Below, one piece after another: positions 8,587 to 10,563 of a stretch of 10,563 nucleotides of DNA. The notes beneath the pieces were generated by a model that did not search any database, was not told the origin of the DNA, and worked only from the letters and a program-made list of their open reading frames with translations. The position numbers and the translations under genes are program-made. This stretch comes from Larix sibirica (Eukaryota > Streptophyta > Pinopsida > Pinales > Pinaceae). How positions within the stretch are numbered: position 1 is the stretch's first letter; each line of letters begins with the position of its first letter. The stretch spans positions 30,678 to 41,240 of the forward strand of contig NWUY0300040788.1 in the NCBI GenBank assembly GCA_004151065.3, given 5' to 3'.

Positions 8587-8950
8587 AACTTGATAAATCA
8601 AAGAGGGTGCTAAGCCTTTGTTTAGATAATCAATTTTTAGTGCCCATTAGGGATGGCCCTTTGGAAAGAGGAGGATGTCCTATTTCCATGAACCCACAGT
8701 ATATGTTCTTGGATATTGGACGATGTAACTTTACATAATTGCCAATTCTTTTATAGTTTTTTTGAGAGGGGATCATCCAGGATTCTAAGTCTATCCTGAT
8801 TGGGGACGTCTTGTGAACTACTTCCTTCCACCACTCCTCCCCTAATAATACTAGTCTCCACATAATTTTCACACCTAATGATAGATTCATTAGAAGAGGG
8901 TCTTTGATTTCTAGACCACCTCTATCATATGGTTCCTTTACTATGCTCCA
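8587..8950 (-). pseudogene. LINE C-terminal subunit G, cut short
   Basis: This is the short subtype (GCTAAGCC with the 33 bp gap), equivalent to A and D. The minus frame 8630-8890 reads MNLSLGVKIMWRLVLLGEEW and then WKEVVHKTSP. Similarity ends abruptly at TATGCTCCAA (8941-8950), where A continues TTTACTAGATGG. The next bases here are AGAATAGCTTAAGC, unrelated to the repeat. The array therefore ends in mid-subunit at this side. Confidence 0.8.
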
Positions 8951-8956
8951 AAGAAT

Positions 8957-9017
8957 AGCTTAAGCTACGTTCCATAATGTCGCTTAAGCAATGTTTGTCC
9001 CCTAATGTTGCTTAAGC
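8957..9017. repeat. Three GCTTAAGC palindromes
   Basis: GCTTAAGC occurs at 8958-8965 (within AGCTTAAGCT), 8982-8989 and 9010-9017, at steps of 24 and 28 bp. The last two lie in a diverged tandem unit of about 28 bp (TAATGTCGCTTAAGCAATGT and TAATGTTGCTTAAGCAATGT). They begin eight bases after the LINE array stops and lie upstream of the decayed gene. They could be old protein-binding sites, a minisatellite or the worn end of a transposon; the sequence does not decide. Confidence 0.6.
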
Positions 9018-9030
9018 AATGTTAAATTGA

Positions 9031-9384
9031 CTTTTCATCGATTTTTCTTGCCCACTCAACTCCAGTTCAACATTAAAAATTTATATTTTCATTAAACGTC
9101 GATCCAAACATCGAATTAGGACTCCAAATGTAGTAGTGCACCCTCCTAGGCTAATGACCGAACTGCATATGCACCTATGGGGAGAGATGCTTCCCAAGAG
9201 GGGCTAGTCAGAGTTCCCAGGTAGGATCACCTCAGAGACACTGGAGTTACTTACAAGCGAGGATGATCACACATTAGATCTTGTGTCGTATCCATACACG
9301 AAGTTGGACTGGAGAGGATGTCCGAACATCCTTTTCACCTAGGATAAGCCACCAGATGCCAACGATAATATTAACATTATGTTT
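9031..9384 (+). pseudogene. Exon-like open block of an unknown plant gene
   Basis: In the frame that starts after a TGA at 9028, the only stops before TAA at 9385 are TAG at 9205 and TAG at 9340. The readable part includes RLMTELHMHLWGEMLPKRG and then ETLELLTSEDDHTLDLVSYP, which looks like real protein composition (mixed hydrophobic and acidic, with Trp and Pro) rather than random AT-rich translation. No family was recognised. An AG/GTAGGA donor-like site lies at 9220/9221 and a GTAAAT at 9421. The block sits in front of an AT-rich gap and the Pro-rich block, and may be an upstream exon of the same gene. Confidence 0.45.
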
Positions 9385-9516
9385 TAATTAATCTTGTTTC
9401 ATTTTAGTGTCTTATTTAATGTAAATGTAATTTATTCAAATATTTTTTTTAAATTGTTTTATTAAATTGTTTAATAAAATTGTCTAATTATTGTTGTGTA
9501 CTATATATTTTTGCAG
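9385..9516 (+). other. AT-rich intron-like gap
   Basis: This stretch is strongly AT-rich, lies between two blocks with protein-like composition, and ends in TATTTTTGCAG at about 9506-9516, a good plant 3' splice acceptor. The donor is uncertain: GTAAAT at 9421 or, if the intron is longer, GTAGGA at 9221. It contains a perfect inverted repeat at 9457-9479 (TTTTATTAAA, TTG, TTTAATAAAA). The intron reading is inference from composition and the acceptor only. Confidence 0.4.
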
Positions 9517-9929
9517 ATATTGGCACTTATGTTGGGGAGGGGCCTCCCTAGGTATTGGATGAGAAGATGGATGATCCTGAGGCAGCACCTCAGTTACATA
9601 GACCTGGCCTATGACATAAGCTAGATGCTAGATTCTGCCAGGAGTTGGAAAATTAGTTATTTGCATTGTTGGCTCGACAGGGAGTCCACCCTATACGAGT
9701 TCAGGAGATCATATGATACCTTGAGCTCATACAGATATAGAGGATTCTTCCAAGCGATATGATGACTATGATGCATCATATTATCAGTGCAGTCATCCTT
9801 CTAGCTAAGAGGAGGAAGGATAGCCATGATAGTTAGTATTCATCTAATTCATCTGATGAGGGTGGTGATACTCCTCCTCCTTCTCTCCCTACACCTCCTC
9901 CTCCACCTCCTACTTCTCCTCACTGGGAT

Positions 9930-10064
9930 GACCAACCACCATCTCCTCCACCTACTCCTTCTCCTTACCGATTCGACCAACCATCATCTCCTCCACCTAC
10001 TCCTTCTCCTTACCGATTCGACCGACCATCATCTCCTCCACCTCCTCGTCATCCTCACCATGAC
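9930..10064 (+). repeat. 45 bp tandem repeat coding a Pro-rich 15-residue unit
   Basis: Units at 9930-9974 and 9975-10019 are nearly identical; a third begins at 10020 and diverges after about 27 bases. Each unit is 15 codons, read as DQPPSPPPTPSPYRF or DQPSSPPPTPSPYRF. The repeat keeps the frame, as expected for coding minisatellites in disordered Pro-rich proteins. The same DNA read one base on gives a Leu-rich open frame (9826-10113), which is a by-product of CTCCTC-rich codons. Confidence 0.85.
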
Positions 10065-10271
10065 AACTGACCGCCATCTAATCCTCCACAGATCATTCGA
10101 CCACCATCTCTGACTCATCCACAGGTCAACTGACCACCCTCTCCTCCTCAGTGAGCCTACCATCCACCATCTCCTACTCTAGTCCTCTCAATTCTAGATA
10201 AGATGGTCTCATTAGATGAACCTGATCTTCATGGAGAGATATATGATATTCTTCAGTCTACATTTTTTTCT

Positions 10272-10340
10272 GGTAGAGGTATTGATGCCTATGGATATGT
10301 TGGTAGAGGTACTGACTGGTAGAGGCACTGATGCCTTTGG
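10272..10340 (+). repeat. GGTAGAGG repeats with a 16 bp frameshifting duplication
   Basis: GGTAGAGGT begins copies at 10272 and 10302, and GGTAGAGGC at 10318. The first copy is 30 bp (10 codons, GRGIDAYGYV). The second (GGTAGAGGTACTGACT, 10302-10317) is only 16 bp and is followed at once by the third (GGTAGAGGCACTGATG). Sixteen bases is not a multiple of three, so the step shifts the frame and creates the TAG at 10320. Skipping it would join GYVGRGTD to AFGLGGRPIIL and a TAA at 10366. Confidence 0.7.
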
Positions 10341-10368
10341 TTTGGGAGGTCGACCGATTATCTTATAA

Positions 10369-10563
10369 CAATTATTGGACTTGAGATGTACATTTGATAT
10401 GTATCACAGATTTGATATTTGTAACAAACCTAAATATATAGATATTAAATAATAATAGTAATAATAGTCATTAACAATAACTATCCAAGGGACATAACCC
10501 TTGTGAACAACCATTTGAGGTGCCCTTTTGAATTATATTTATACGGGGCCTCTCATTACATTG
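10369..10563. other. Unassigned AT-rich 3' flank
   Basis: This stretch follows the decayed gene. It includes an AT-rich TAATAATAGTAATAATAG-like run near 10446-10470, and near 10484-10530 moderately GC-balanced sequence with no open frame of note. It may be the 3' untranslated or flanking part of the decayed gene; AATAAT words are present but no clear poly-A signal with a tail was seen. Confidence 0.4.

Larger units (their letters stand above)
4350..8950 (-). repeat. Higher-order tandem repeat built from a LINE reverse transcriptase
   Basis: The anchor AACTTGATAAATCAAA, exact or with small changes, occurs at 4426, 4877, 5345, 6510, 6949, 7427 and 8587. Each starts a subunit of about 440-480 bp. 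After the third (C) and sixth (F) subunits comes a different piece of about 690 bp encoding part of an RT palm on the minus strand. The pattern is A-B-C-palm, D-E-F-palm, G. A-to-D is 2084 bp and D-to-G is 2077 bp; the palm pieces are 2070 bp apart. Bases just after the anchor identify subtypes: GTTAAGCC or GCTAAGCC in A, D and G; GTTGATCC in B and E; GTTGAGCC in C and F. Both ends stop inside a unit, near 4350 and 8950. Frames are broken throughout. Confidence 0.88.
9517..10368 (+). pseudogene. Decayed Pro-rich plant protein gene, family unknown
   Basis: Just after the acceptor, one frame (codons starting at 9516, 9519 and so on) stays readable for about 800 bp. It has a first part with acidic and Gln/Leu-rich stretches (MDDPEAAPQLHRPG, FALLARQGVHPIRVQEI), then SSNSSDEGGDTPPPSLP, a Pro-rich part with 15-residue repeats (DQPPSPPPTPSPYRF) and an end with SGRGIDAYGYVGRGTD. 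In-frame stops are TAG 9549, TGA 9612, TAG 9654, TGA 9714, TAG 9738, TAG 9834, TGA 10068, TGA 10131, TGA 10152 and TAG 10320; none is TAA. A 16 bp duplication at 10302-10333 shifts the frame; the shifted frame reads to TAA at 10366. It could be a transposon-encoded or host protein; I could not place it. Confidence 0.55.

Noticed and set aside
8541-8738. Plus-strand ORF across subunit G (also a similar one near 4300-4470)
   Set aside because: It lies antisense to the LINE-derived minus-strand reading and recurs only because the subunits are copies; no motif or independent coding sign.
4350-8950. CRISPR array or satellite of short units
   Set aside because: Repeats are 440-480 bp, diverged and protein-derived, without short identical repeats and unique spacers.
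9826-10113. Leu-rich 95-codon plus-strand ORF
   Set aside because: It is the shifted frame of the CTCCTC-rich Pro-coding repeat; the frame starting at 9516 explains the composition and the 45 bp units better.
9516-10322. Alternative genetic code reading TAG and TGA as amino acids
   Set aside because: The surroundings are plant retrotransposon relics full of all three stops; decay of methylated CAG and CGA codons is far simpler.

Overview
This window looks like repeat-rich nuclear DNA from a plant, probably a large-genome species; a conifer is possible but unproven. It is AT-rich and non-coding over long stretches, and holds decayed plant-type retrotransposon pieces nested beside each other. 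It has no bacterial-style operons, ribosome binding sites or intact long ORFs. I found no gene that looks functional, and no rRNA, tRNA or CRISPR.

Layout. (1) Bases 1 to about 1800, plus strand: the C-terminal part of a Ty3/gypsy pol gene, in order RT end, RNase H, integrase zinc-binding part and integrase core. It is broken by many stops and frameshifts, and the third catalytic acidic residue of the integrase is replaced by Lys. (2) About 1800-2950: poorly recognisable sequence with small ORFs and a short direct repeat. (3) 2952 to about 3470: a minus-strand primer-binding site for initiator-Met tRNA and a candidate LTR start, the trace of a second LTR element of opposite orientation. (4) About 3480-4350: AT-rich DNA with TTAATTAA motifs, then unassigned sequence.

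(5) About 4350-8950 is the most striking part: a two-level tandem repeat made from a minus-strand LINE-type (non-LTR) reverse transcriptase. A 440-480 bp subunit from the LINE C-terminal region occurs seven times (A to G). Three subunits plus a roughly 690 bp piece of the RT palm form a higher-order unit of about 2.08 kb, present about 2.2 times. Subtype-diagnostic bases repeat in the order A-B-C, D-E-F, G.

(6) 8957-9017 holds three GCTTAAGC palindromes. (7) About 9031-10368, plus strand, holds a decayed gene of unknown family: an exon-like block, an AT-rich intron-like gap with a TTTTTGCAG acceptor, and a long Pro-rich block. The long block keeps one reading frame for about 800 bp, and every in-frame stop there is TAG or TGA, never TAA. 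This fits C-to-T decay of methylated CAG and CGA codons in a silenced copy. A 16 bp tandem duplication breaks the frame near the end.

The segments do not work together as a pathway; they are a record of insertion, tandem amplification and mutational decay. All homology calls are from reading motifs by eye, without database searches.
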